From the NCBI RefSeq assembly GCF_002101785.1, contig NZ_LQPJ01000021.1, forward strand, positions 62,001 to 126,000: a stretch of 64,000 bases of DNA, given 5' to 3'. The notes under the pieces were generated by a model that did no database searches, was not told the DNA's origin, and saw nothing but the letters and a program-made list of their open reading frames with translations. This document shows, one piece after another, positions 25,921 through 34,572 of this stretch. Positions within the stretch are counted from its first letter, which is position 1; each line of letters begins with the position of its first letter. The DNA comes from Mycobacterium palustre (lineage in GTDB: Bacteria; Actinomycetota; Actinomycetes; Mycobacteriales; Mycobacteriaceae). Made by a program: the position numbers and the translations under genes.

Positions 25921-26637
25921 ATGGCACGGCGTTCTCCGGTAGAGTCCAATCATGTTCTCCCCACACGGCAATCACCTGAGCCGCCCGTGACGAACCCGAG
26001 CGAAGAGCCGGCCTGGAAGCAGCGCGCCGTCGAGCGGTCCATCAAGACCGCGAAACTGCGGGCCGCCCAGCGCGTTCAGCGCTTCCTCGACGCCGCACAG
26101 GCGATCATCATCGAAAAGGGCAGCACCGACTTTACCGTCCAAGAGGTCGTGGACCGGTCCCGCCAGTCGCTGCGGAGCTTCTACCTGCAGTTCGACGGCA
26201 AGCACGAGCTGCTGCTGGCGCTGTTCGAAGACGCGTTGAGCCGGTCCGCCGACCAGATCCGCGCCGCCACCGAAAGCCACACCGATCCGCTGGAGCGGCT
26301 GAAGGTCGCCGTCGAACTGCTCTACGAGGCATCGCGCCCGGACCCGACGGCCAAGCGGCCGCTGTTCACCGACTTCGCGCCGCGGTTGCTGGTGACCCAT
26401 CCGGCCGAAGTCAAGGTCGCCCACGCCCCGCTATTGGCGTTGCTGACCGAGCTCATGGAAGCCGCCTGCGACGCCGGCAAGCTGCGCGCCGGGATCAATC
26501 CGAAGCGGGTGGCCGCCATGACGATGCAGACGGTGATGTTCATCGCGCAATCCAGCGGCGGCTCCGACGACGCCACCGTCCACCCCATCACCGCCGACGA
26601 GGTATGGGATTTCTGCTCACGCGGATTCGTCCGCTGA
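25921..26637 (+). CDS. TetR family regulator, candidate master of the regulon
   Basis: 238 residues from the ATG at 25921; a GTG at 25987 would give 216. The first ~35 residues are a polar extension. The HTH is FTVQEVVDRSRQSLRSFYLQF (~78-98), then a helical ligand domain. The gene is divergent from an acyl-CoA dehydrogenase and has the perfect GAGAAT-N3-ATTCTC palindrome 56 bases upstream. The same palindrome precedes most catabolic operons here, so this is my candidate regulator; the link is by position only. Ligand may be a CoA ester of the pathway. Confidence 0.9.
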   Translation: MARRSPVESNHVLPTRQSPEPPVTNPSEEPAWKQRAVERSIKTAKLRAAQRVQRFLDAAQAIIIEKGSTDFTVQEVVDRSRQSLRSFYLQFDGKHELLLALFEDALSRSADQIRAATESHTDPLERLKVAVELLYEASRPDPTAKRPLFTDFAPRLLVTHPAEVKVAHAPLLALLTELMEAACDAGKLRAGINPKRVAAMTMQTVMFIAQSSGGSDDATVHPITADEVWDFCSRGFVR

Positions 26638-26692
26638 CCCTCGCCGCACCCCCACCCGGGAAGTAAGCAAACAACGCGCCCGCCGGGCTGGC

Positions 26693-26707
26693 GAGAACAT
26701 GGTTCTC
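26693..26707. promoter_or_regulatory. Perfect operator palindrome GAGAAC-atg-GTTCTC
   Basis: A perfect 15-bp palindrome with C/G in place of T/A at the inner arm position. It lies between the TetR gene and the P450 remnant/SDR genes, 124 bases before the remnant. It may once have controlled the P450 and now control the SDRs at 27091 and 27942. Confidence 0.65.
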
Positions 26708-26830
26708 TAATTTTCAGAACTAGAGATAGCAGAAACGGATTCGCCGTTGACACCCGTCGGTCGCTGATGACAGAGTTCAAAAGCGGCACGAATCCGCGAT
26801 CCGGGGGACGCGGTTCCGGCGAGAGGCGAT

Positions 26831-27067
26831 TTGATACCCGTGACACTCAGCGCGGCCAGCGAGATCTACTTCGATCCGTACGACGTCGGGCTGCACGCTC
26901 CACTACAACGGGCAGCACGGTTTTTACGCCCTGAGCCGGTTCGGCGACATCCCACCCGGCGTGCTGTCCAACGCTTCCCCGAGTGGGACGTCGACCTTTG
27001 CCAAGCCCCGCTATCTCCGACGTCGACGGTGCGGGGATGGGAGATTATGCCAGCCGTAATCGGCTGA
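26831..27067 (+). pseudogene. Cytochrome P450 remnant (N and C ends only)
   Basis: The 78-codon frame begins with a typical mycobacterial P450 N terminus (SEIYFDPYDVGLHA). From 26898, in the +1 shifted frame, the next expected piece appears: LHYNGQHGFYALSRFGDI. From 26972 the original frame gives a typical P450 C terminus: RFPEWDVDL...LSPTSTVRGWEIMP. The central ~300 residues, with the I-helix, ExxR and heme Cys, are gone. I read this as a P450 gene reduced by at least two deletions, one shifting the frame. It lies just upstream of the SDR at 27091, with an operator palindrome at 26693. Confidence 0.8.
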
Positions 27068-27090
27068 GCCAGTTGAGAAATGAGGTTATT

Positions 27091-27930
27091 ATGACCGGAC
27101 GCGTTGAAGGCAAGGTCGCTTTCATCACCGGGGCCGCGCGCGGTCAGGGCCGCAGCCACGCGGTGCGGTTGGCGCAGGAGGGCGCCGACATCATCGCCGT
27201 CGACGTCTGCAAGCCGATCGTGCGGAACACCACCATTCCGGCGTCGACGCCCGAGGACTTGGCGGAGACGGCCGACCTGGTCAAGGGCCACAACCGCAGG
27301 ATCGTCACGGCCGAGGTCGACGTGCGCGACTACGACGCGCTGAAGGCCGCGGTCGACAGCGGTGTGGAACAACTCGGCCGGTTGGACATCATCGTGGCCA
27401 ACGCCGGCATCGGCAACGGCGGCGACACCCTGGACAAGACCAGCGAATACGACTGGCAGGAAATGATTGACGTCAACCTGTCGAGCGTCTGGAAGTCGGT
27501 GAAAGCCGGTGTGCCGCACCTGATCGCGGGTGGTAACGGCGGGTCCATCGTCTTGACGAGCTCGGTGGGCGGGCTGAAGGCCTACCCGCACTGCGGCAGC
27601 TACGTCGCCGCCAAGCACGGTGTGGTGGGCATCATGCGTTCCTTCGCAGTCGAGTTGGGACAGCACATGATTCGCGTCAACTCCGTGCACCCCACGCATG
27701 TCAGCACGCCGATGCTGCACAACGAGGGAACGTTCAAGATGTTCCGCCCCGACCTAAAAAGCCCTGGGCCCGATGACATGGCGCCGATCTGCCAGATGTT
27801 CCACACGCTGCCGATTCCGTGGGTGGATCCCATCGACATCAGCAACGCGGTGCTGTTTTTGGCCTCGGACGAGGCCCGGTACATCACGGGCGTGACCCTG
27901 CCCGTCGACGCGGGTAGCTGCCTGAAATAG
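27091..27930 (+). CDS. Mycofactocin-coupled SDR family oxidoreductase
   Basis: 279 residues. Cofactor motif FITGAARGQGRSHA, then the insert DVCKPI...STPEDLAETADLVK that marks the mycofactocin-dependent SDR group (TIGR03971 type), NAG (~100), catalytic SYVAAKHG (Y-x3-K ~168-172). These enzymes keep NAD(H) bound and pass electrons to mycofactocin, usually oxidising an alcohol. The ATG at 27091 is chosen over upstream starts that lie within the P450 remnant. It is followed after 11 bases by another SDR. Confidence 0.9.
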   Translation: MTGRVEGKVAFITGAARGQGRSHAVRLAQEGADIIAVDVCKPIVRNTTIPASTPEDLAETADLVKGHNRRIVTAEVDVRDYDALKAAVDSGVEQLGRLDIIVANAGIGNGGDTLDKTSEYDWQEMIDVNLSSVWKSVKAGVPHLIAGGNGGSIVLTSSVGGLKAYPHCGSYVAAKHGVVGIMRSFAVELGQHMIRVNSVHPTHVSTPMLHNEGTFKMFRPDLKSPGPDDMAPICQMFHTLPIPWVDPIDISNAVLFLASDEARYITGVTLPVDAGSCLK

Positions 27931-27941
27931 GGTTCCGTCCC

Positions 27942-28778
27942 ATGGACGGATTCGAGGGGCGCGGGGCCGTGATCACCGGCGGAGCCAGCGGCATCGGCTT
28001 GGCCACCGCCGCCGAGTTCGCCCGTCGCGGAGCGCGGGTCGTGCTCGCCGACGTCGATCAGCCCGCGCTGGAGCAGGCCGTTGCCGGGCTGCGCCACGAC
28101 GGGTTCAAAGCGCACGGCGTGACGTGCGATGTCCGGCACCTCGACGAGATGGTGCACCTCGCGGACGAGGCCTTCCGCCTCCTCGGCCAGGTCGACGTCG
28201 TCTTCAGCAACGCGGGCATCGTCATCGCCGGGCCGATCGCACAGATGACCCACGACGACTGGCGCTGGGTGATCGACATCGACCTGTGGGGATCGATCCA
28301 CGCCGTCGAAGCGTTCCTGCCGCGGTTGCTCGAGCAGGGCAAGGGCGGGCACATCGCCTTCACCGCCTCCTTCGCCGGGCTGGTGCCCAACGCCGGTCTG
28401 GGGACCTACGGCGTCGCCAAATACGGCGTCGTGGGGCTGGCGGAGACGCTGGCCCGCGAGGTCAGGGACAACGGCATCGGCGTGTCGGTGCTGTGCCCGA
28501 TGGTCGTGGAAACCAAGCTCGTGTCCAACTCGGAACGCATCCGCGGCGCCGATTACGGGCTCGCGGCGACGCCGGACGTGACGGGATCGATGGGTGGGCT
28601 GCCGGCCCAGGACGACACGCTGGGAGTGGACGACGTCGCCCGGCTGACCGCCGATGCGATTCTGGCCAACCGCCTCTACGTCTTGCCGCACGAGGCCGCC
28701 CGGCACTCGATCCGCCGCAGGTTCGAGCGCATCGACCGCACCTTCGACGAACAGGCGGCCGCCGGCTGGGCGCACTGA
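27942..28778 (+). CDS. SDR family oxidoreductase
   Basis: 278 residues. Rossmann motif VITGGASGIGLA, SNAGIVI (~88) and catalytic YGVAKYG (Y-x3-K near 152). The C-terminal part (RFERIDRTFDEQ) resembles classical SDRs that reduce or oxidise bulky ketones and alcohols. Probably co-transcribed with the mycofactocin SDR. Confidence 0.92.
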   Translation: MDGFEGRGAVITGGASGIGLATAAEFARRGARVVLADVDQPALEQAVAGLRHDGFKAHGVTCDVRHLDEMVHLADEAFRLLGQVDVVFSNAGIVIAGPIAQMTHDDWRWVIDIDLWGSIHAVEAFLPRLLEQGKGGHIAFTASFAGLVPNAGLGTYGVAKYGVVGLAETLAREVRDNGIGVSVLCPMVVETKLVSNSERIRGADYGLAATPDVTGSMGGLPAQDDTLGVDDVARLTADAILANRLYVLPHEAARHSIRRRFERIDRTFDEQAAAGWAH

Positions 28779-28867
28779 GCCGCCCGTTCGCCCCCAACTA
28801 TTCGCTATGCGGTCTCGTTATCGAATACCGGGTGCGTCGCGCGAACGCCCCGGAAGGCTCGGTACCG

Positions 28868-28984
28868 ATGAGTTCTGAAGCGACCGCCGGCGAAGTTCTG
28901 CACCCCATCGCGGCGCGAACCGCCAGGGAGGCGTTCGAGGTGTTCGGCCCCACCGTCGAGTGTCAGCTGGGTCCGAGCCGGTAG
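28868..28984 (+). pseudogene. Possible cupin gene remnant (N-terminal fragment)
   Basis: A 38-codon frame with GGAAGG 10 bases before the ATG. Its product (EVLHPIAARTAREAFEVFGP then TVECQL) looks like the first 30 residues of actinobacterial cupin proteins, which usually continue into a beta-barrel. Here it stops inside the 3' end of the converging SDR gene. I read it as a cupin gene cut at its 3' side. The match rests on memory of family N termini, so it is tentative. Confidence 0.4.
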
Positions 28985-29769
28985 TCGCCCGTCTGCGGGT
29001 CGTGGTACCAGCCGCCGGCGGCGTGTGTGCCGCCGTCGACGTGCAGCGTCTGCCCGGTCAGGTAAGCCGACATATCGGACGCGAGAAATACTGCGGCACT
29101 GGCGATCTCGTCGACGTGGCCGGGCCGGCCCAGCGGCACGATGTGGCCCGTGGCGGTCGTCGCCGCCTCGCCGCCGAGCCGCGCCAGCCCTTCGGTGAGC
29201 GTGATGTCGGGCGCGATGGCGTTGACGCGAATGCCGTGCGGAGCCAGCTCGAGCGCCGCGGTCTTGGTGTAGTTGATGACACCGGCCTTGGCCGCCGCAT
29301 AGGCGGCGTAGCCGGGTGCCGCGCGCACGCCTTCGATCGATGTCACGGAAATGACGCTGCCACCAAGGCCCGCCGTCACCAATTGCCGGGCGACCCGCTG
29401 GGTGCACAGCAGCACGTGGCGGAGGTTGGCTTTGTACAAAACGTCCCAACCGTTTTCGCTGGTCTCGAGCAGCGACGAGGGGAACACGCCGCCGGCGTTG
29501 TTGACCAGGATGGTCGCCGGCCCGAGTTCCGCGGTGGTGCGCTGCAGCGCCGCGTCCACCTGGCCGCTGTCGCGGACGTCGGTGACGATGCCCAGTGCGC
29601 CGATCGATTTCGCGGCCTCCGCGCAGGTTTCCGGGTCACGCTCCCAGACCGCGACCCGGGCGCCGAAGGCGGCCATGCCGGCCGCGATGCCGCGGCCGAT
29701 GCCGGCGCCGGCTCCGGTCACCACCGCGACGCGATCGGTGAGCAAGATGTTCGAGGGGTCGATCGCCAT
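28963..29769 (-). CDS. SDR family oxidoreductase
   Basis: 268 residues. VVTGAGAGIGRG cofactor site (~19-30), NNAGGVFP (~93), catalytic AYAAAKAG (Y-x3-K ~164-168), and C-terminal LTGQTLHVDGGTHAAGG typical of classical SDRs. It is the last gene of the eight-gene operon starting with the TetR gene at 37912, 6 bases after the CoA transferase. Confidence 0.93.
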   Translation of the reverse strand: MAIDPSNILLTDRVAVVTGAGAGIGRGIAAGMAAFGARVAVWERDPETCAEAAKSIGALGIVTDVRDSGQVDAALQRTTAELGPATILVNNAGGVFPSSLLETSENGWDVLYKANLRHVLLCTQRVARQLVTAGLGGSVISVTSIEGVRAAPGYAAYAAAKAGVINYTKTAALELAPHGIRVNAIAPDITLTEGLARLGGEAATTATGHIVPLGRPGHVDEIASAAVFLASDMSAYLTGQTLHVDGGTHAAGGWYHDPQTGDYRLGPS

Positions 29770-29775
29770 CTGCGG

Positions 29776-32223
29776 TCAGGTCGACACGCGCGTCGCGAGC
29801 GTCTGACCGATGACCCCGTCGGCGTGCAACTGCGCGATCTCGGCGTCGGTCAGGCCCAACTCGGCCAACAGCTGGTGGTTGTGCTGCCCGAGCGTGGGCG
29901 CGGGGGTCCTGTGCAACGGCCCGGGAGCAGTGGAGAACCGCATCGGCACGGTGCTGAGCTTAGCCCGCCCGTTCACGGGGTGTTCGACTTCTTCGAAGAA
30001 GCCGCGAAACGCCAGCTGCTGCAGCTCGGTTTGACGGTGGGGCTGCATGACCTTGGCCACCGGGACGCCGGCGTCCCACAGCGTTGACACGACGTCGTCG
30101 CTGCCGCGGCGCTCGCACCACTCGGCCAGGCGCCGGTCGATCACGTCGTGGTGCGCGCGCCGGCCGGCCGCGGTCGCCAGCGCGGGATCGGTTGCCCACG
30201 AGGGGGATCCGAGGGCGCCGCGCAAGCGCTCCCACTGGTCGTCGGTCTCGACCGCGATGGCGACCCAACTGTCGAGCCGGCCGAATTCGTCGATGTCGGC
30301 GGTGCGGTACAGGTTTTGCGGTGCCGCGGTCGGTCCGCGGTTGCCGGCGCGCTGCAGCAGCGCGCCGTAAGCGGAGTACTCGATGACCTGCTCGGCGGAG
30401 ATGGCCAGCGCCGCGTCCACCATCGCCGCCTCGACCAGCACGCCCTGCCCGGTGCGCCGGCGGTGCTCCAGCGCCAGCAGCAGGGCGTTCAGCGCGTGCA
30501 CGCCCGCGTTGGGATCGCCGATCGAATACGGCTCGTAGGGCGGGATGTCGGGATAGCCGGTCAGCCAGCTCAGGCCCGACGCCGACTCGATGGCGTACGC
30601 GAACGCGGGGTTGTCCCGCCACGGCCCGTCGAGGCCGAACCCGGGCATCCGCAGCATCACCGCGTCGGGCCGAACCTCTTGCACCGCCGCGAAATCGAGG
30701 CCGATCTGGTCCAGCACCCGGGGCGTGAAGTTTTCCACCAGCACGTCGCAGGTCGCGATGAGCCGGCGCAGGATGTCCCGCCCGCGCGGGCTCTGCAGAT
30801 CAAGCGCGAGGCCCTTCTTGTTGGTGTTCAGCGCCGCGAAGATCGGTGATTTCTCCCACCAGCGGTCCTCGGTGACCGGGATGCCGGCGATCATCCTGGT
30901 GCCGTCCGGGCGGCGGGCCGATTCGACGTGGATGACGTCCGCGCCGAGCATGGCCAGGAAGTGGGTGCAGCACGGGCCCGCCCAAAAGCTGGTCATGTCG
31001 AGGACGCGGAGGCCGTTGAACGGCAGGCGGTTTGCCGCCCTGGGGATCGTCGGCGTGGGGGTTGGCGCCGCGGCGGCGGACCGGTAGCGCGCGGTGTGCT
31101 CGCCCAGCCGCGGCGCGGGGCCGGGCCGCCGAAGCCGTGCGGGCCGCATCCGGTAGGGGTGGCCCGGCTGTCGAAAGCCATCGCGCGGGTTGCGAACGAA
31201 CGAGCCCCGCTTTCGGAAGTGGTCCAGCGCTGTGATGTTGGCGCCGTTGGCGACCGGCGCGTTGGGGATCCGGAAGGCCGTCGCCAGTTCGCGGATCTCG
31301 TCGACCACGTTGACCTCGACCCAGGCGTAGATGTCGTCGGCGTGAACGTTGGCCTGCTCGGTGATGGTCAAAGGGGATTCTTCGTCGATCCATTCGGGGT
31401 GGCCGACCATCGCGCACAGGTCGAACCACTGCTGGGCGGTGCCGCACCCGAGGTCCACCAGGCCGTCCTTCGCCTGGGCCACGCCCGGCACCGTGAGCCG
31501 GCGGGCGTCTCGCCACGGCCGCCCGAGCATCTCGAAGTAGGTGACCGGGTAATAGGTCAGGCACTGAATCTGGGTTTCCAGCATGGACAGGTCGACGAGT
31601 TCACCGGATTGGCCGGCACCGCCGCCGGCGCGGCCCAACCACGACGTCATGGTGGCGGCGCTGGCGTAGGCGCCGGCCATGTATTCACCGACCCGGCCGC
31701 CGACGAACACCGGCGCGCGTTCCGGCAGCCCGCGCCCCAGCCCGACGATGCCGCCCGACCAGGCCTGCAGCGTGAATTCGGTTGCGGGGCGGTGTTTCCA
31801 GGGGCCGTCGAGCCCGAAGGGCGTGATGGCGGTGACGACCAGGTGGGGGTGTGCCGCGCGGATGGCCGCGGGCGTGAAGGCTGGGTGTTCGGCGACCGGT
31901 GAGCCGCCCGACCAGACCACCGCGTCGGCGCCGGCCAGCAGCCGGTGGACCATCGCCGCGTCTTCGCCGGATTCCGGGTCGGCCACGACGCTGTGTTTGG
32001 AGCCGGCCAGATAGCCGAACAGCGCGCCGTCGCTGCCGGGCGGGATGGCCGCGCCGGAGGCCGACCATCGCCGCAGCGGATCACCTTCTGGCGGTTCGAC
32101 TTTGACGACGGTGGCCCCGCCGTCAGCGAGCAGCTTCGTGCAGTAGGCGCCCGCTATTCCGGTCGACAGGTCGACGACCGTGTAGCCGGTCAGCGGCGCT
32201 TCGGCCTGAGGTTCCGCACTCAT
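29776..32223 (-). CDS. Double-domain CaiB/BaiF (family III) CoA transferase
   Basis: 815 residues, about twice the usual ~400, from two CaiB domains in tandem: 1-~385 (GYTVVDLSTGIAGAYCTKLL start) and ~405-815 (GLRVLDMTSFWAGPCCTHFL start). In family III transferases a conserved Asp in a GDxxAG-like segment forms the acyl intermediate. Domain 2 has IGDPNAG, while domain 1 has VGEYMAG with Glu. So domain 2 is probably the active half. The ATG at 32223 overlaps the M24 stop (ATGA); an ATG 9 bases earlier is possible. It would transfer CoA between acids. Confidence 0.9.
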   Translation of the reverse strand: MSAEPQAEAPLTGYTVVDLSTGIAGAYCTKLLADGGATVVKVEPPEGDPLRRWSASGAAIPPGSDGALFGYLAGSKHSVVADPESGEDAAMVHRLLAGADAVVWSGGSPVAEHPAFTPAAIRAAHPHLVVTAITPFGLDGPWKHRPATEFTLQAWSGGIVGLGRGLPERAPVFVGGRVGEYMAGAYASAATMTSWLGRAGGGAGQSGELVDLSMLETQIQCLTYYPVTYFEMLGRPWRDARRLTVPGVAQAKDGLVDLGCGTAQQWFDLCAMVGHPEWIDEESPLTITEQANVHADDIYAWVEVNVVDEIRELATAFRIPNAPVANGANITALDHFRKRGSFVRNPRDGFRQPGHPYRMRPARLRRPGPAPRLGEHTARYRSAAAAPTPTPTIPRAANRLPFNGLRVLDMTSFWAGPCCTHFLAMLGADVIHVESARRPDGTRMIAGIPVTEDRWWEKSPIFAALNTNKKGLALDLQSPRGRDILRRLIATCDVLVENFTPRVLDQIGLDFAAVQEVRPDAVMLRMPGFGLDGPWRDNPAFAYAIESASGLSWLTGYPDIPPYEPYSIGDPNAGVHALNALLLALEHRRRTGQGVLVEAAMVDAALAISAEQVIEYSAYGALLQRAGNRGPTAAPQNLYRTADIDEFGRLDSWVAIAVETDDQWERLRGALGSPSWATDPALATAAGRRAHHDVIDRRLAEWCERRGSDDVVSTLWDAGVPVAKVMQPHRQTELQQLAFRGFFEEVEHPVNGRAKLSTVPMRFSTAPGPLHRTPAPTLGQHNHQLLAELGLTDAEIAQLHADGVIGQTLATRVST

Positions 32224-33338
32224 CCCCGCCATGACGGGCTCGAGGTCAGCACCTCGGGACCGTCGGCGGTGATCAGCACCGCCTCCCGCCCGAACACGGC
32301 TCCGACTCCCGGCTCCCAGACGTAGCCGGTGACGGCCAGCACCATCCCGGGCTCGAGCCTTTCGGCGGCGGCGCTGCGCGGCAGGTGTTGGGAGACGACG
32401 GGCGGGTCGAAGCCCATGCCCAGTCCCCGCGCCACCGGCATCGGTGGTGCGGGCTCCCCCGCGTCTTGGTAGGCGGTCAGCAGCCCGTCGGCCGCGGCGC
32501 CCGGTTGGCACGCGGCTAACAGCTTGGCCCACAGGTTGTCCCAACGTCGGAAGGGGCCGGCCGCGCCGTTGGGCCCGCCCGCGGGCCAGGTCCGTCCCAC
32601 CTCGCCGATGTAGCCGCCGGCCAGCACCCCGGCGGAAAACGCCACCAGGTCACCGTCGCGAACACGACGGTCGCCGTCGACGCGCCGCCATGGGTGATCG
32701 CGTGAGGTCACCCACGCGACATCCTGATTCGACGGCGTGCTTACCCCGCCGGCGGCCAGCGCCTCCACCAGCACGGCGGCCAGCAGGTGTTCGCTGACCC
32801 CGGGGCGCAGCTCGGAAACCGCTGCGGCCAGGCCGGATTCGGCCACCGCGATCGCCCGCCGCAGAGAATCGACCTCCTCTGCCGTCTTGATTCGCCGGGC
32901 GGCGCGCATCGCGAGCTCCCCGTCGACCAGCGTCGCGTTGGGAAACGCGACGGGCAGCAGCTTCGCGAAGGCCGGTGACAGCGCGTCCGTTCCGACGCGG
33001 CGCGCGGTGGCCGCGCCGTCGATGCGCTGCAACGCCGCGATGGTGTTCATCGGATTCCACGAAATGCCGTAAAGGTTTTCGTGGGGGATGTCGTCGGGTA
33101 CGCCCTCGTCCCAGGTGCTGAGCAGATGAACGGCGCCGGTCTCGCGCATCAGGACGCAGGTGGGCCCGAACGGGCGGGTGCCGGCGACCCACAGCTGCGG
33201 CGCACCGGACACGTAGCGGACGTTGGCCTGGCGGCCCAGCACCAAGACGTCGAGGTCGTGCGCGGCCATCTGCTCCAGCGCCCGCTGCCGGCGCCCCAGC
33301 CGCAGCGCCGCAGCGTCGGGCAAGACTTCAGTTGCCAT
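32220..33338 (-). CDS. M24 (creatinase/prolidase-like) protein, degenerate metal site
   Basis: 372 residues with the N-terminal creatinase domain (ALEQMAAHDLDVLVLGRQANVRYVSG) and the pita-bread domain. The five M24 metal ligands are mostly lost: GDLVAFSAGVLAGGYIGEVGRTW has Ser and Glu where the paralog at 33328 has two Asp; GLGMGFDPP lacks the GHGIG His; the first Glu of the EP motif reads VTGYVWEPG. It may be a metal-free creatinase-like hydrolase or a partner of its paralog. It overlaps that gene by 11 bases. Confidence 0.86.
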   Translation of the reverse strand: MATEVLPDAAALRLGRRQRALEQMAAHDLDVLVLGRQANVRYVSGAPQLWVAGTRPFGPTCVLMRETGAVHLLSTWDEGVPDDIPHENLYGISWNPMNTIAALQRIDGAATARRVGTDALSPAFAKLLPVAFPNATLVDGELAMRAARRIKTAEEVDSLRRAIAVAESGLAAAVSELRPGVSEHLLAAVLVEALAAGGVSTPSNQDVAWVTSRDHPWRRVDGDRRVRDGDLVAFSAGVLAGGYIGEVGRTWPAGGPNGAAGPFRRWDNLWAKLLAACQPGAAADGLLTAYQDAGEPAPPMPVARGLGMGFDPPVVSQHLPRSAAAERLEPGMVLAVTGYVWEPGVGAVFGREAVLITADGPEVLTSSPSWRG

Positions 33339-34572
33339 AGGGGTAATAGGGGTAGTCGGTCAATTTGATCCAGCCGTCGTCGGTGATCACCAGCACCTCT
33401 TCGCTGCGGTAGCCGCCGGTGCCGTCCTCCCAGACCACCGGCTCCAAGACCAGGACCATGCCCTGTTGCAGCACGAAGTTCTCGTCGAACTCGTCACCGA
33501 GATCCGTTCCGATCATGGGCATCTCGGCGGCGTTGACGCCGATGCCGTGGCCGAGGTAGAAGTGCGGCAGCCAGGGCCGGCGTCCGCCGTTGGCCTTGGT
33601 CGCGGCCCGTCCGAGGTCGGCGGCGGTGACGCCGGCGCGGGCCACGTCCAGGACGGCCGTCATGATCTCGAACCACTTGTCGAACTGCGCCCGCTGGCGC
33701 GGCGACGGCTCGCGCCCGACGATCCAGGTGCGCCCGAAGTCCGAGCAATAGCCGTGGTAGGTGATGCTGACGTCGGTCCACAGCACATCGCCCTCGGCCA
33801 GTTCACGTTCGGTCGACAGCAGGGGCAGCGCCAGGTCGCCGTGCGTGGTCCACACCCCCTCGGCCTTACTCGGCGGCATCACCTGCCAGATCGGCTCCAG
33901 CATGCTGGCGGTGGCACCGAGCTCGAACGCGCGCCGCAAAAAGCTTGCGGACAGGTCGATCTGGCGGACGCCGGGGGCGAGGGCCTTGTGCACGTCGACC
34001 ATCGCCTCGTCGGTGATGCGGATGGCGGTGCGCATGCACGACAGCTCGTCCGGCGTCTTGACCGCCTTGGCGGCGCTCACGATGGCGGCGGCGTCGGCGG
34101 GAGCCCCGGCCGGGAACAGCGTCTTTGCCGCGCGCGACATCGCGCCGGTGCATTCGTCGACGCCGATCACGGCGCCGGCCGGGATCAAATCGTTTAGCAC
34201 GCGCGCGAAATGCTGGACACCCTCGTCGAATTCGAGGTACACCGGGCCGTGCAGGTGGTCGGCGGGCAGGTCCGATTCGTGGGCGGCGCCTTCGCGGAAC
34301 GGCAGGAACAGGTGTGGCCACTCGTCGTCGGCGAGCACCACGGCGACCGGTCGCTCGACGTAGGACAGCCCGGCGTCGCCCAGCGGCCAGCTGGTGCCGG
34401 TGGCGTAGACCACCGCGTTGTTGCCCAGCAGGATCAGCGCGTCGACACCGCGTTCGGCCATCGCCGAGCGCAGCCGGGCGCCGGTTTCGCGACGCATGCG
34501 CGGCAGGTCGGGCGTTTCGGGAATAACCAGCCCGTGACCGGTGCCGGCGCCCGCTTGCGCGAACGTCGTCAC
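33328..34572 (-). CDS. M24 family metallopeptidase (Xaa-Pro peptidase-like)
   Basis: 414 residues. The metal ligands are intact: VLWTDVSITYHGYCSDFGRTW (two Asp), YLGHGIGV (His), VLEPVVWED and GGYRSEEVLVIT (two Glu). The GTG at 34572 overlaps the previous stop by GTGA; the longer frame upstream is antisense noise. M24B enzymes cleave Xaa-Pro bonds or related amides. In this catabolic context an amide or C-N substrate is possible. Confidence 0.9.
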   Translation of the reverse strand: MTTFAQAGAGTGHGLVIPETPDLPRMRRETGARLRSAMAERGVDALILLGNNAVVYATGTSWPLGDAGLSYVERPVAVVLADDEWPHLFLPFREGAAHESDLPADHLHGPVYLEFDEGVQHFARVLNDLIPAGAVIGVDECTGAMSRAAKTLFPAGAPADAAAIVSAAKAVKTPDELSCMRTAIRITDEAMVDVHKALAPGVRQIDLSASFLRRAFELGATASMLEPIWQVMPPSKAEGVWTTHGDLALPLLSTERELAEGDVLWTDVSITYHGYCSDFGRTWIVGREPSPRQRAQFDKWFEIMTAVLDVARAGVTAADLGRAATKANGGRRPWLPHFYLGHGIGVNAAEMPMIGTDLGDEFDENFVLQQGMVLVLEPVVWEDGTGGYRSEEVLVITDDGWIKLTDYPYYPYGN

